From NCBI GenBank assembly GCA_973895155.1, contig OZ316894.1:62001-126000 (forward strand): a stretch of DNA of 64,000 bases, read 5' to 3'. This document shows, one piece after another, positions 47,079 through 57,245 of the stretch (positions are counted from its first letter, which is position 1; each line of letters starts with the position of its first letter). The notes beneath the pieces are model-generated. The model ran no database searches. It was given only the letters and a program-made list of their open reading frames with translations, and was not told where the DNA came from. The position numbers were made by a program, and so were the translations under genes. The DNA is from Marsupella aquatica (taxonomy: Eukaryota; Marchantiophyta).

Positions 47079-50000
47079 TCACCAGTAATCACCACAAGAA
47101 CACATTCCATCTTTGAAATGGTGGAACCGATTCGCATCCCTCGCAATAATCTCGCGTCCGGTCACCTTAGAGATATACTTGGTTGCTGAGTGGCAATCCG
47201 AACACACCCGAAGGTTCTTACTTACACGAATTGGTTCTCCCCAAGGTAGGTGCATGAGTCCGTAAACAATAGCCAACTTCTCACTATGAGAGCAAAGAGC
47301 TAGCTCTTTATCCTCCTCATTCATATCATGCAACACAAGCTGGGTATCCGGAATGTAGCCTTCAGCCTTCAGTTTTTCACTCAATTTATTCAGCTCAGTA
47401 TAGATCGCCTCGGCTTCTGGGTGAGATGTATCCCCCACAACAAATTCATGGATCTTGTTGTCAACTTCAATCCAGCTACGCCCTGGCTCCTTCCAAACAC
47501 CTCTCTCTTGCATCATAGTCCGCACAGATGACACCTTCTCCCACTTCCCAGCTGCAGCATAGATATTGGAGAGCAGCACATATGTAGAGGCCTTACCGGG
47601 CTCCAACTTGAAAAGCTCGTTAGCGGCCAGTTCGCCCAGCTCTAGGTTACCGTAAGTTCGACAAGCCCCAAGCAAAGCTGTCCAAGTTACATCATCTGGT
47701 TCGATCGGCATCTCACTGATGAACTGCTTTGCTTCCTCCAAGTGTCCCGCCCGCCCAAGAATATCCACCATGAGGTTATAGTGAACAACAGTACGCTCGA
47801 TACCATAATCTTGCGTCATAGCTGAAAAGATTCTACGGCCATCATCAACAAGGCCTCCATGAGAACACGCTGACAACACAGCTATGAATGACGTCTCGAT
47901 GGGCTTCACATTGTCTGCATTCATTTGTCTGAAAAGTTCCAGGGCTTCATGCCCATGTCCGTGTTGTGCAAGTCCACCGATCATTATGTTCCATGTGATT
48001 ACATCGCGTTTCCCGAGTCTGTCAAAAACTTGTTGGGCGTCATCTATACTGCCACTCTTTGCATACATGTGAACGAGTGCGTTGCCCACACGCAAATCCG
48101 ACTCCAGTCCGGCTTTGCTAGCGTGGCCATGAACCTCCTTCACCCACTTCAAAGCCCCCGCACTTGCAGATGCATTCAGGATGGTCACATAAGTGATTTC
48201 ATTTGGTTCGAAGCCTTGGCGTCTCATTTCAAGAAACATTCGATATGCTTCATGCCCAGATCCATGTTGTGCAAGCCCTCCTATCATTACATTCCATGTG
48301 ATTACATCGCGTTTCTCCATTCTGTCAAACACCAGTCGGGCATCATCTATACTGCCAATCTTCGCATACATGTGAACGAGTGCATTGCCCACACGCAAAT
48401 TGGACTCCAGTCCGGCTTTGCTAGCGTGGCCATGAACCTCCTTCACCCACTCCAAAGCCCCCGCACTTGCAGATGCATTCAGGATGCTCAGATAAGTGAT
48501 TTCATTTGGTTCGAAGCCTTGGCGTCTCATTTCAAGAAACATTCGATATGCTTCATGCCCAGATCCATGTTGTGCAAGCCCTCCTATCATTACAGTCCAT
48601 GTGATTACATCGCGTTTCTCCATTCTGTCAAAGACCAGTCGGGCATCATCTATACTGCCAATCTTCGCATACATGTGAACGAGTGCACTACCCACACGCA
48701 GATCCGACTCCAGTCCGGCTTTGCTAGCGTGGCCATGAACCTCCTTCACCCACTCCAAAGCCCCCGCACTTGCAGATGCATTCAGGATGCTCGCATAAGT
48801 GATTGCATTTGGTTTGAAGCCTTCGCGTCTCATTTGGAGAAAAAATCGATATGCTTCATGCCCACATCCCTGTTGTGCAAGTCCCCCGATCATTACGTTC
48901 CATGCGACTACATTGTGTTTCTCCATTCTCTCAAAAACAAGTCGGGCGTCATCTATACTGCCACTCTTTGCATACATGTGGACCAGTGCAGTGCCCACAC
49001 GCAAGTCTGACTCCAATCCCGCTTTGCTAGCATGCCCATGAACCTCCCTCACCCACTCCAAAGACCCCGCACTTGCAGACGCATTCAGGATGCTCACATA
49101 AGTGACTGCGTTTGGTTCGAAGCCTTCCCGTCGCATCTGGAGAAGCAATCGATAAGCTTCATGCCCACTTCCGTGTTGTGCAAGTCCACCGATCATTACA
49201 GTCCATGTGACTACATCGCGTTTCTCCATTCTGTCAAAAACCAGTCGGGCGTCACCTATCCTGCCACTCTCTGCATACATGTGAACCAGCGCAGAGCCCA
49301 CACGCAAATCTGACTCCAGTCCCGCTTTCCTAGCGTGGCCATGAACGTCCTTCACCCATCCCAAACCCCCATCACATGCGGATGCATTCAGGATGCTCGT
49401 ATAGGTGATTGCATTTGGTTCGAAGCCATCCCGTCTCATTTGGAGGAATAGTCGATATGCTTCCACACCATCACCACGTTCTGCACATGCTCCAATCATA
49501 ACATTCCATGTAATGACATTTCGATTAGTCAACTTTTCAAAAACTTTCCTTGCCTCGGTGATGCACCCACATTTAGCGTACATCAGTACGAGAGCAGACC
49601 CTACACGCACGTCCGATTCAAAGCCGGCATGTCGAATACCCTGATGAATTTCTTTTCCCCAATTGAGAGCTAATGGGCTTGAACATGCATTCAGGATGCT
49701 CAGATACGTGATCTCATTCGGCTTCACGCCTTCTTGGCGCATTAGATTGAAAATTTCGAGTGCAGATTCAGCATGATCACTCCTAGCGTATCCCGCAATC
49801 ATGCTGGTCCAAGTAATAACACTCTTCTTCTGAATTTCATCAAAAACTCTACGTGCATCCGATAAACCTCCGCATTTGATATACACATTCAAAAGCGTGT
49901 TTGCCACATATGGATTTTCGTGAATTCCACTCTCGATGATGCAATCATGAATTTGCTTGGCTCCTGAAAGGTCTTTCTGTTGCAAGCACATTTGCAGAAC

Positions 50001-50246
50001 TTTAACATAAGTGTACGAGTCTATAGCAATGCCTCGCTGTAGACGATCTTTCAACATAGCAATTGTTTGACCCGTGGTACCAGGATGCATATGCCTACTG
50101 CCAATCCCTTTTGCAGTGACTTGAGACCGATCTCTCGTGCAATAACTAACATTAGATGGAAATCTGCAGTGAGTAACCAAATTCGCCCTTGCCTTAACCC
50201 ACGCTGGGGTTGACCATCCATCCACCCAAAGTGCTAGTCTTGTCAA
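47079..50246 (-). CDS. PLS-class PPR protein with E and DYW domains
   Basis: An intron-free frame of 1,055 codons is open from a TTG at 50246; the first in-frame ATG is at 50090, giving 1,003 residues. An in-frame stop lies upstream of the TTG, so no earlier ATG is available. The body is PPR triplets of P, L and S motifs. Its central triplets are nearly identical 101-residue repeats (each with VITWNVMIGGLAQHGSGHEA-type P motifs). After these come E1/E2 motifs and the PG-box region (EPGRSWIEV). The DYW cytidine deaminase domain has the zinc/catalytic H-S-E, C-S-D-C-H, C-S-C and terminal Asp-Tyr-Trp, all intact. Such proteins bind organelle transcripts in a sequence-specific way and convert C to U in chloroplasts or mitochondria. 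The targeting peptide would be at the N-terminus, which is where the start is uncertain. Confidence 0.93.
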   Translation of the reverse strand: MTRLALWVDGWSTPAWVKARANLVTHCRFPSNVSYCTRDRSQVTAKGIGSRHMHPGTTGQTIAMLKDRLQRGIAIDSYTYVKVLQMCLQQKDLSGAKQIHDCIIESGIHENPYVANTLLNVYIKCGGLSDARRVFDEIQKKSVITWTSMIAGYARSDHAESALEIFNLMRQEGVKPNEITYLSILNACSSPLALNWGKEIHQGIRHAGFESDVRVGSALVLMYAKCGCITEARKVFEKLTNRNVITWNVMIGACAERGDGVEAYRLFLQMRRDGFEPNAITYTSILNASACDGGLGWVKDVHGHARKAGLESDLRVGSALVHMYAESGRIGDARLVFDRMEKRDVVTWTVMIGGLAQHGSGHEAYRLLLQMRREGFEPNAVTYVSILNASASAGSLEWVREVHGHASKAGLESDLRVGTALVHMYAKSGSIDDARLVFERMEKHNVVAWNVMIGGLAQQGCGHEAYRFFLQMRREGFKPNAITYASILNASASAGALEWVKEVHGHASKAGLESDLRVGSALVHMYAKIGSIDDARLVFDRMEKRDVITWTVMIGGLAQHGSGHEAYRMFLEMRRQGFEPNEITYLSILNASASAGALEWVKEVHGHASKAGLESNLRVGNALVHMYAKIGSIDDARLVFDRMEKRDVITWNVMIGGLAQHGSGHEAYRMFLEMRRQGFEPNEITYVTILNASASAGALKWVKEVHGHASKAGLESDLRVGNALVHMYAKSGSIDDAQQVFDRLGKRDVITWNIMIGGLAQHGHGHEALELFRQMNADNVKPIETSFIAVLSACSHGGLVDDGRRIFSAMTQDYGIERTVVHYNLMVDILGRAGHLEEAKQFISEMPIEPDDVTWTALLGACRTYGNLELGELAANELFKLEPGKASTYVLLSNIYAAAGKWEKVSSVRTMMQERGVWKEPGRSWIEVDNKIHEFVVGDTSHPEAEAIYTELNKLSEKLKAEGYIPDTQLVLHDMNEEDKELALCSHSEKLAIVYGLMHLPWGEPIRVSKNLRVCSDCHSATKYISKVTGREIIARDANRFHHFKDGMCSCGDYW
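47950..49480 (-). repeat. 303-bp tandem repeats in the PPR gene
   Basis: Five or so successive PLS triplets of 101 residues (303 bp) are nearly identical at DNA level; the two central ones differ by only a few bases over 303 bp (compare 48193-48495 with 48496-48798). Long antisense frames over this part, including one of 361 codons at 47925-49010, arise from the repeat. Confidence 0.9.
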
Positions 50247-51300
50247 CTTCTGATTGAACTCAGGTGCTCTGGGCTTCCTCTGTCAGCACCACAACCCACG
50301 ATCAGATCTGCTACCAGGATAAAATCCAGGAGATTCCACGAGGTGCAATGAATTTGTAGTTATTTCTTGACGACTATGTTTCCAGTGATCTTTCTACAAT
50401 GAGTGTTCAGAAATGGATAGCAGACCAGTAAGCCTCTCGAGTTCTAGGGTGCATTCCTACCTCCGTCCAAAGATGTATTTTCTTGTCTCCCTTGCTCTGC
50501 TGTGATCTTTGGTACAGATAACTTGCAAAAGTTAAATGACTCCTTTCCAACTGAGAGTAACGGCTATCTGTCAAGAATGCAATGATCTTAGAATAGAATA
50601 TTGAAATAATTGTGAAAGGCATATCCAGGTATCAACAAGCTCGTTCCTTCTCCCGTATTTCACTGTACCCACAGAAAGGACAGAGTCAAGAGCCTATCGA
50701 ATTGGTACTAAAATACTTCAGCCAGAAGTCACATGTTATCCTTGGGTTGTGTACAGGACAGACTCTTAGGGCATCTTGACAGGCGTTCATTTGTAAGTTG
50801 CCTACACTGTCCTTTCTGCGCTATACACAAACCAGAATCTCAGGTTTCTGAAAAGAGACTACTTAGAAATAAAGCCTAGCCATCATCTGTAGAATCCATC
50901 GTGATTAGACACAGATGACATGAACGTGAAAGCGCTTCCCTCCCTCTCCTACAATTCAGAAATAAAGGCTATCCATCATTCTTGAACTTGGCTCTTATAC
51001 AATCATACCCCCCCCCCCCCCCCCCCCCCCCCCACCCACCCTGCTTCTGAACACGAAAAAGGAATCAAACTTGAAGTTCAACTCAAGTCTTGATCACATA
51101 AGCCTCATAGCAGGAAATTCCCGCAACTATAAATGTCACACCGTGGTGCTGGAACAAGAGTTTCTGTTTAAAAGTAGGTACGCATAACGTTGAAATCGCT
51201 CTTCAGTCTCATTACCTGAAGGCCGTGTACAAGAACAATGGCGGATGCCAATATCAATCAAACCGGAAGATGAAGGATAAACTCTGCAAATCAAACGTCT
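50247..51300. other. 5' flank of PPR gene, with a poly-C run
   Basis: About 200 bp next to the PPR start (50247-50450) matches the upstream part of the inverted copy at 60255-60440. An uninterrupted run of 26 C lies at 51008-51033. No other feature is recognised. Confidence 0.6.
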
Positions 51301-52047
51301 TTGTTGAGAATGTATTCAAGGTCGTTTGGTCGCATCAAATCCAACAAAATGACATTCATACAAAATTTATCATACCTGGCTGAGGACTGTTGCCTAAGGC
51401 GGTCCATATCCAAAAGTTCCATCGAGTCAGCTCCGTTCCCGTGCCGGGAATACGGAGCTCAATGGTACAGTTTTGAGAAATACGATCTTACCTGTTTGAC
51501 AAAGGTTCAAATCAGTCTAAGTAGTGCAATCTTGCAGAGCCCCTCAAATTTCAAGTCTCATCTTTCCTTCCCATGGGCTAAGGAAAGAATATTCATTACG
51601 CGAAGGCTCTGTTGGCGAAACCTTGCCCGGGCAGAGGAATCTCAGCTCAGCGTAACAGTTGGAGCAAGCCCTAGAAGCATAGCAGTAGCGGTATCTTCTC
51701 CAGGATCAATTCCTCCTGCTGGACTCTTTTACGAATCATCCCAGCTTTGCCATCAAAACTTGAGAATCAAAACTACAAGTTTTGAGAAGAAAAAGTATGA
51801 GAAGATCTTCCATCCAAACCCCAAAGCAACCCACCGTCATACCTGCACATTGCCCTCTGAAAAACTATGGCGCGAGCGCTCTTGTTTATCGCCCTCCAAG
51901 AAAGAACCCTTTCCAACTGAAGTGTCCTGCATACCAAACGAAGAATTGACGACATTTCTTCAAAGAAAACTTGTGAACAAGTGTTATGCAGACCGTGTAA
52001 GTAGCAAATTGGGCGGGCTCGACAATTCGTTCAGAACAACAAGCTGA
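51301..52047 (+). CDS. Unassigned 248-codon open frame
   Basis: The frame opens with TTG (51301); the first ATG is at 51310. The product is serine-rich and basic, with no recognised domain, signal peptide or membrane segment. It lies upstream of and divergent from the PPR gene. Its length is more than expected by chance at this base composition, but codon use does not look strongly selected and parts of the opposite strand are also open. It may be a real small gene, part of an untranslated region, or chance. Confidence 0.25.
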   Translation: MLRMYSRSFGRIKSNKMTFIQNLSYLAEDCCLRRSISKSSIESAPFPCREYGAQWYSFEKYDLTCLTKVQISLSSAILQSPSNFKSHLSFPWAKERIFITRRLCWRNLARAEESQLSVTVGASPRSIAVAVSSPGSIPPAGLFYESSQLCHQNLRIKTTSFEKKKYEKIFHPNPKATHRHTCTLPSEKLWRERSCLSPSKKEPFPTEVSCIPNEELTTFLQRKLVNKCYADRVSSKLGGLDNSFRTTS

Positions 52048-52471
52048 AGCAAGTGGCAACAAAATTGATCTAGATTGTGACGGGAAATCAGGAGACGGGC
52101 AGTAGGAGACGTCATGCAAGAAATGAGCAGGACTTGAACCAGGATGGACAGTATCCCGGGCTGAAAAAGAGATTCTGTCCCGCTTCCTTGGGCGCTCAGA
52201 GGTGAGAAGTATAGTTGCCCAGCAATCTAAGGTCGAAACGCAGAAGAACATCCAGTATAGCTAGGGCCTTACTAGGAATTCTCTGCCCAAAGGACATGAC
52301 GAGAGGCCGTGTAAAAGTGGTAACGCGAACCTAACAGGGATCACTGGATTCGTCAGCATGTAGCTACGAACAGCTCGATACCAAGTCCCCGAGAAGCAAC
52401 TATAGCAATTCAGCAATCCGAAGCCACTACGACAAGTAATTCTTAGCAGATTGTGAATTCTACAAGGATTG
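52048..52471. other. No gene seen
   Basis: A tRNA T-arm-like string at about 52126-52143 was considered and rejected. Nothing else is recognised. Confidence 0.4.
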
Positions 52472-53340
52472 TTAGCTCATTAAATTAACTACTGAACCAC
52501 CATCCAATAATACATTCTTAATCTTGGTTCCTTTTATATTTAAGTGTACCATTGCTCCCTTACCAGCTAATATTGTCTTTTCCAACTTATAAGTTGGTGT
52601 TAGTGGTAATTCCTGCTCATTATCTTCGTCATTTCTTGTTGTAATTGTCCTTTCCCTTACCTCACTGGTATTTGGTACTGCTGTCTCCTGTGCTCCCTCA
52701 CTCATTTTCTTGAACACTGCTTCTCTGCATTGTGGAGCTATACATAACAATTCTTCAACTTACAGTTAATTCCAGTTTAGCCTTTGAAATAACCTCTACC
52801 AATTTCTTTATTATCTCTTGCTCTCTTTTTGCTCTGATTTGTTACGTTCTCAATGGTTCTTCCCTTACTGATTCATCACTTATTGGGTCTTCCTCATGTG
52901 TAAAGGACTCTCTGATTTCTTCTTTAAAACTCTCATCAGACTCCAAAATTTCAGCTCCATCTTCTATTCTATCATCCAAACCCATTAATCTCTCTGGTCT
53001 TGGCAGCAATTCACTTTGTTGATGTTGTCAGATTTGTTCGATCTGCTGTGTCTCATGTTGTAGCGTCCAATTGTTCCCAACTGGTACTCGGTACTCCACT
53101 TGTGGACGATAGAGCTAACATGATTGGTGGCTCTACCTGTTGTGACCTAGTCACTATATTTACATCCATTGTCTGAATTCTTACATGCTTAACTGGTGCT
53201 TTAGTTTGTGCTTCGGTTCTTTCTTTATTATGTTGCACCCATAATTCACACAAGCCCCTCTTATATGTCCGGGCTTCCCACAATAATAGCAAGTAAGGGG
53301 AGGTCTTTCTCCCTCTTCCCTGAAGTTCCTCTTATTTGAA
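52472..53340 (-). pseudogene. Ty3/gypsy gag zinc knuckle and protease remnant
   Basis: Reading the minus strand, a CCHC zinc knuckle (C-Y-Y-C-G-K-P-G-H-I-R-G-A-C) lies near 53285-53240. It is followed in another frame by VKHVRIQTMDVNIVTRSQQ, a linker typical of plant gypsy elements. After further frame breaks a protease segment (52472-52750) ends with IKNVLLDGGSVVNLMS, containing the aspartic-protease D-G-G-S. The gene is broken by several frame changes and stops. Its orientation is opposite to the RT-integrase remnant at 55.4 kb, so the two are separate or rearranged insertions. Confidence 0.6.
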
Positions 53341-53388
53341 TATTGTCTGTCAGGATTCCTTGGAATTTATTTTTTCTTAAATAAATAA

Positions 53389-53842
53389 TGAAATAAATAA
53401 TTATACTTCGGGATATATTCTTTATGTGTGTACAACCCCCTAAATTTTGTTGCTCGTAGTAAAGTAATCATTAAAATGCTAAACCCTTTCAGGGTATTAC
53501 AAACACTTAATGAACAGCTGTTGTTTGGCTCCTAACCAGAACAATCTTTATGGTACAACCCCTGGCCGAGTTATGAGTATATACCAGGCTGCAAGTAGTC
53601 AATTCAGACCGGTGGCAGAAGAATAATCATTATGCCTCGAGTAACTCGGAAGTGTGACTCGTTTGTGCCCTGTTTGTCCTTGATGGGCAAATGAGGGTCT
53701 GGACCCGGTCATTTGTCATCCGGCACACCCGGTCGTCCCACCCCTGTCCCGACACCGTCCCAACCCTGTCCCAACCCGATCCCGACCTGGTCCTCACCCG
53801 ACCCAGTTTGGCAACACGTAAACTTGCCCGTTAGCTCAAACC
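53389..53842 (+). repeat. Dispersed repeat, copy B (LTR-like)
   Basis: This matches 7277-7712. It starts TGAAATAAATAATT next to the gag/protease remnant on its left and is followed on its right by unrelated sequence, so it could be an LTR of the minus-strand gypsy remnant or of a separate element. No TG...CA pair with a target duplication was confirmed. Confidence 0.6.
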
Positions 53843-55046
53843 TTTATTCTTCATTTCCCTCACGTAGAAGGACAAGCCAATACCCACGTTTGACGAGGTC
53901 CGGAAGAGTGGTGGCCCTCCCACCACGTGCCCGTCCAAACTCTTTTCTCAGCCTTGAAACAAGTTGAACCTTGCACTAACACGGAATGTTGGGGCAAGTT
54001 CTCCCCGACTATACTCCTTGTCGTTAGCGACCCCTCCCATACGAAGCCGCACTTGCCCTCGTCAGCACAACCGTCGCTCAACGGTCTTTGCTATCTGCAC
54101 AAGCAACCAACCAACCGGTAAGAACCCGTCTTGATCTCAGAACTCCCAAGACCATTGTCTTGCATCAAGCTCAACAGTCATTAGTAAGTAGGTCAGCGGA
54201 TAGAGCCTCCCAGGCCCACATGGCCTTGCCATAAGCTGAATCTAAGGTCGGCATCACTGTTTGTCCGGAACAGTCTATCTACCGGATGTCGCCCAAGCTT
54301 CTCCACTTTCTACCCGTCAATGGCTGACCGCCCTGCCTCCAAGACATGCCCATGGCCCAATCTCAGTTTGTCACAAACTAGTAGTAACACGTCGGGACCA
54401 TTCAATTTCTAGATCTTATCCACCTCTCGGTGAAACCGGGTTCCGCTCAACCTCTCACCATGCATCGGGACCAGATCTCAATGGCAGCCCCCCAGAGTCT
54501 ACTTGGTTCTACCTCTCCAACATCAGGTCCCCGTGGGAACCAAATGCGGTTTGGTCACTGTTCGACTTTGGATCGGCAAGAGGGACTCCCCCATTGCAAG
54601 CCTCAAAACCAAAACCAACCAATGCACAATCAGAGATCACCATGACGTAGCTTTCTTCATTAGCTTTCCAACGAGCCCAAGAACTCCCCCAACGGAGATC
54701 CGGTCGTCGAGTTATGTTTGTTTCCGCTTCAAAACTTGAAACGACGTATCTTCGTCGATCGCGATTAGCTCGAGCTCAAACTTGAGAGGACCACTCCCCT
54801 CATATATGCTTCTGGGGACCTGCCACCCCCGGACCAGCTTTGGTCCCCTATCTTTGGCCCCCTACCCGAGGGTCTGTGGGCCCCGCCACTTAGCTCGAAA
54901 TGAAGATAATCGAAAACCTTCCATAACTTGGCCTTGAGCACAAATTGTGGCATAGGGGGCTAAAAGTTACTGCCCTAACCCTGCTCTGGTCCAGGCAACC
55001 CCTTCTTGGTCCATCGATGCGCGGCGACTCTAATCGAGTCTAAATC
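53843..55046. other. No gene; possible retroelement leader sequence
   Basis: C-rich, GC-richer sequence with no long conserved frame. The 129-codon frame at 54261-54650 has no motif. The block may be untranslated or non-coding DNA of a gypsy-type element, but that is only position-based. Confidence 0.35.
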
Positions 55047-55457
55047 GGCCATAACTTTTGGCCCCTAGGTCCGTTGGCCAAAAAATACACAGCCCCATGA
55101 TCGGGCTTATGTGGGGCTTCTTTGGCCCCTATGGTGATCCATTGGAAAAATAGTTCATTTTTCTGTGATTGACAACGGGCCCAAACTACAAGTATGCGGC
55201 TTGAGTCGGCCATAACTTTTGGCCCCTGGGTCCGTTGGCCAAGAAATATGCGGCCCCATGATTGGGCTCATGTGGAGCTTCTCGAGCCCCTGTGGTGATC
55301 CATCGGAAAAATAGTTCATTTTTCCGTGATCGGCAACGGGCCCAAACTACAAGTATGCGGCTTGAGTCGGCCATAACTTTTGGCCCCTGGGTCCGTTGGC
55401 CAAGAAATATGCGGCCCCATGATTGGGCTCATGTGGGGCTTCTCGGGCCCCTATGGT
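55047..55457 (+). repeat. 161-bp tandem repeat, about 2.5 copies
   Basis: GGCCATAACTTTTGGCCCCT begins units at 55047, 55208 and 55369 (period 161 bp). The third unit stops at about 55457, where reverse-transcriptase coding sequence begins directly. Confidence 0.93.
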
Positions 55458-55459
55458 GA

Positions 55460-57245
55460 AAATATGGGTGTGTCAAGATTGTCAAAAATTAAATGAGGCC
55501 ACCAAGAAGGATCATTACCCCCTTCCGTTCACGGACATTGTGTTAGACATGGTAGCAGGGTGGGAAATTTATAGTTTCCTGGATGGTTACTCTGGCTACA
55601 ACCAGATCTGGATTCGACAGGAGGACCAACTCAAGACGGCGTTCACAACGGAGTGGGGAATTTTTGCGTTTAGGAGGATGCCTTTTGGGTTGTGCAATGC
55701 CCCGAGGATGTTCCAACGACTCATGATGAACATCTTCCATGACTTTTTGCGTCGGTTCTTGGAGATTTTTATTGATGACTTTGCTGTCTATGGCAAGCGA
55801 GTCAATCATCCTGAACATTTACGTTTGACTTTTCAGCGGTGCCGGCAGACATGCTTCAAGCTCCATCCTGAGAAATGTTTCTTTGGAATTGAGGAGGGGA
55901 TTCTGTTGGGCCACAAGGTGTCCGCTAGGGGAATTGAAGTTGATCCTGAGAAGGTGGCCGTGTGGGTGGCCGTCTCCTTTCCAACCAATGTCAAGGAGGT
56001 GAGAGGGTTCTTGGGTTGTGTCGGCTACTATCGACATTTTATCAAGGACTTTGCCAAGGTGGCCACACCACTAACGTCCATGTTGAAGAAGGGGAGTGAG
56101 TTTGAACCTACCCCTGTCCGGCAAGCTGCCTTTGATGAATTGAAGAAGCGATTGTTTGAGGCACCGGTACTCATTACTCCCAATTGGGCAAAAGAGTTCC
56201 ATGTTTATGTTGACGTATCAGGATTTTGCATAGGTGCTGTCCTCAGCCAACTAGATGAGGATGGGAGGGATCACCCCATCTACTTTGCTAGTAGACAGTT
56301 GGCACCGGCCGAAAAGAATTACTCACCCACCGATAGGGAGGCTCTTGGTATCATTTACGCTTGCAAGAAACATCGTCACTATTTGTTGGGTTACAAAGTG
56401 GTGTTCCATACGGATCACAATAGTTTGAAGTACATGGTCAATAAACCGGATTTGTCTGGGAGGATTGCACGTTGGGTTCTATTGTTGCAGGAGTTCAACT
56501 ATGAGGTGAGGGTGAGATCCGGGAAGAGTCACACCAATGTTGACTTCTTCTCCCGTATTGAGGGAGCATCTGACTCTCAAGAGATTGATGATCATTTTCC
56601 CGATGAAGAGGTCTTCAAGGTGACTACGGAGGCCACTACTTGGTATGGAGAAATTCTTGAATTTCTCCGTACGGCCAGGGTTCCATTACGGCTGGGTCCG
56701 GAACGTGCAGCAGTGTTCTTACGCAAGACGGGGCCCTACTTACTTGTGAAGGGAGTACTTCACAAGTACGGGATGGATGGACGCCTTTGTCGTTGTTTGG
56801 AGGAGGTTGAGATAAGTACAATAATGGCGGCACTACATGAAGAGGAAGTCGGTGGCCACTTTGCACGAGAAACCACCGCTAGGAAGATACTAGATGCTGG
56901 CTATTGGTGGCCAACTCTTTTTTGGGATGTCCACCGGTACAATCAGAGATGTGACCCCTGCCAACGCCAAGGAAAACCAGGGCCCTCCTCTCGACACCCA
57001 TTGGTGCCCATACTTCCCCTTGCACCATTTGAGAAGTGGGGGATTGATTTCATCGGACCCTTCACTCCGATTACCCGAAGGGGAAGAAAACGCTATATCG
57101 TACTAGCCACTGACTACGCCACCAAGTGGGTGGAGGCCAGGGCAACGGCCAAAGATGACGCAAACACCACTACACGGTTTTTGTACGAGCAGATTTCACA
57201 CGGTTTGGCCCACCCTTGGAACTCATAAGTGACCGGGGCACACAC
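55460..57245 (+). pseudogene. Truncated Ty3/gypsy pol: RT, RNase H, part of integrase
   Basis: One long frame encodes reverse transcriptase from the region of DCQKLNEATKKDHYPLPF, with the catalytic box F-I-D-D-F near 55770. RNase H follows (FHVYVDVSG; TDREALGIIYACKKHRHYL). The integrase zinc site (H...H...C-D-P-C) is near 56845-56960 and the first catalytic Asp in WGIDFIGPF near 57040. Gag, protease and the RT start are missing on the left, where the frame fuses to a 161-bp tandem repeat. A one-base deletion near 57193-57200 shifts the frame just before the second catalytic Asp (ELISDRGT is readable in the next frame), and homology ends at about 57245. No chromodomain or 3' LTR was found. Not functional. 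Confidence 0.9.

Noticed and set aside
47925-49010. 361-codon plus-strand frame
   Set aside because: It is antisense to the PPR gene and open only because the 303-bp repeats copy the same antisense frame; no domain is recognisable.
52120-52160. tRNA T-arm-like string (complement reads GGTTCAAGTCC)
   Set aside because: No A box or foldable D and anticodon arms at the right distance; only a short acceptor-like match.
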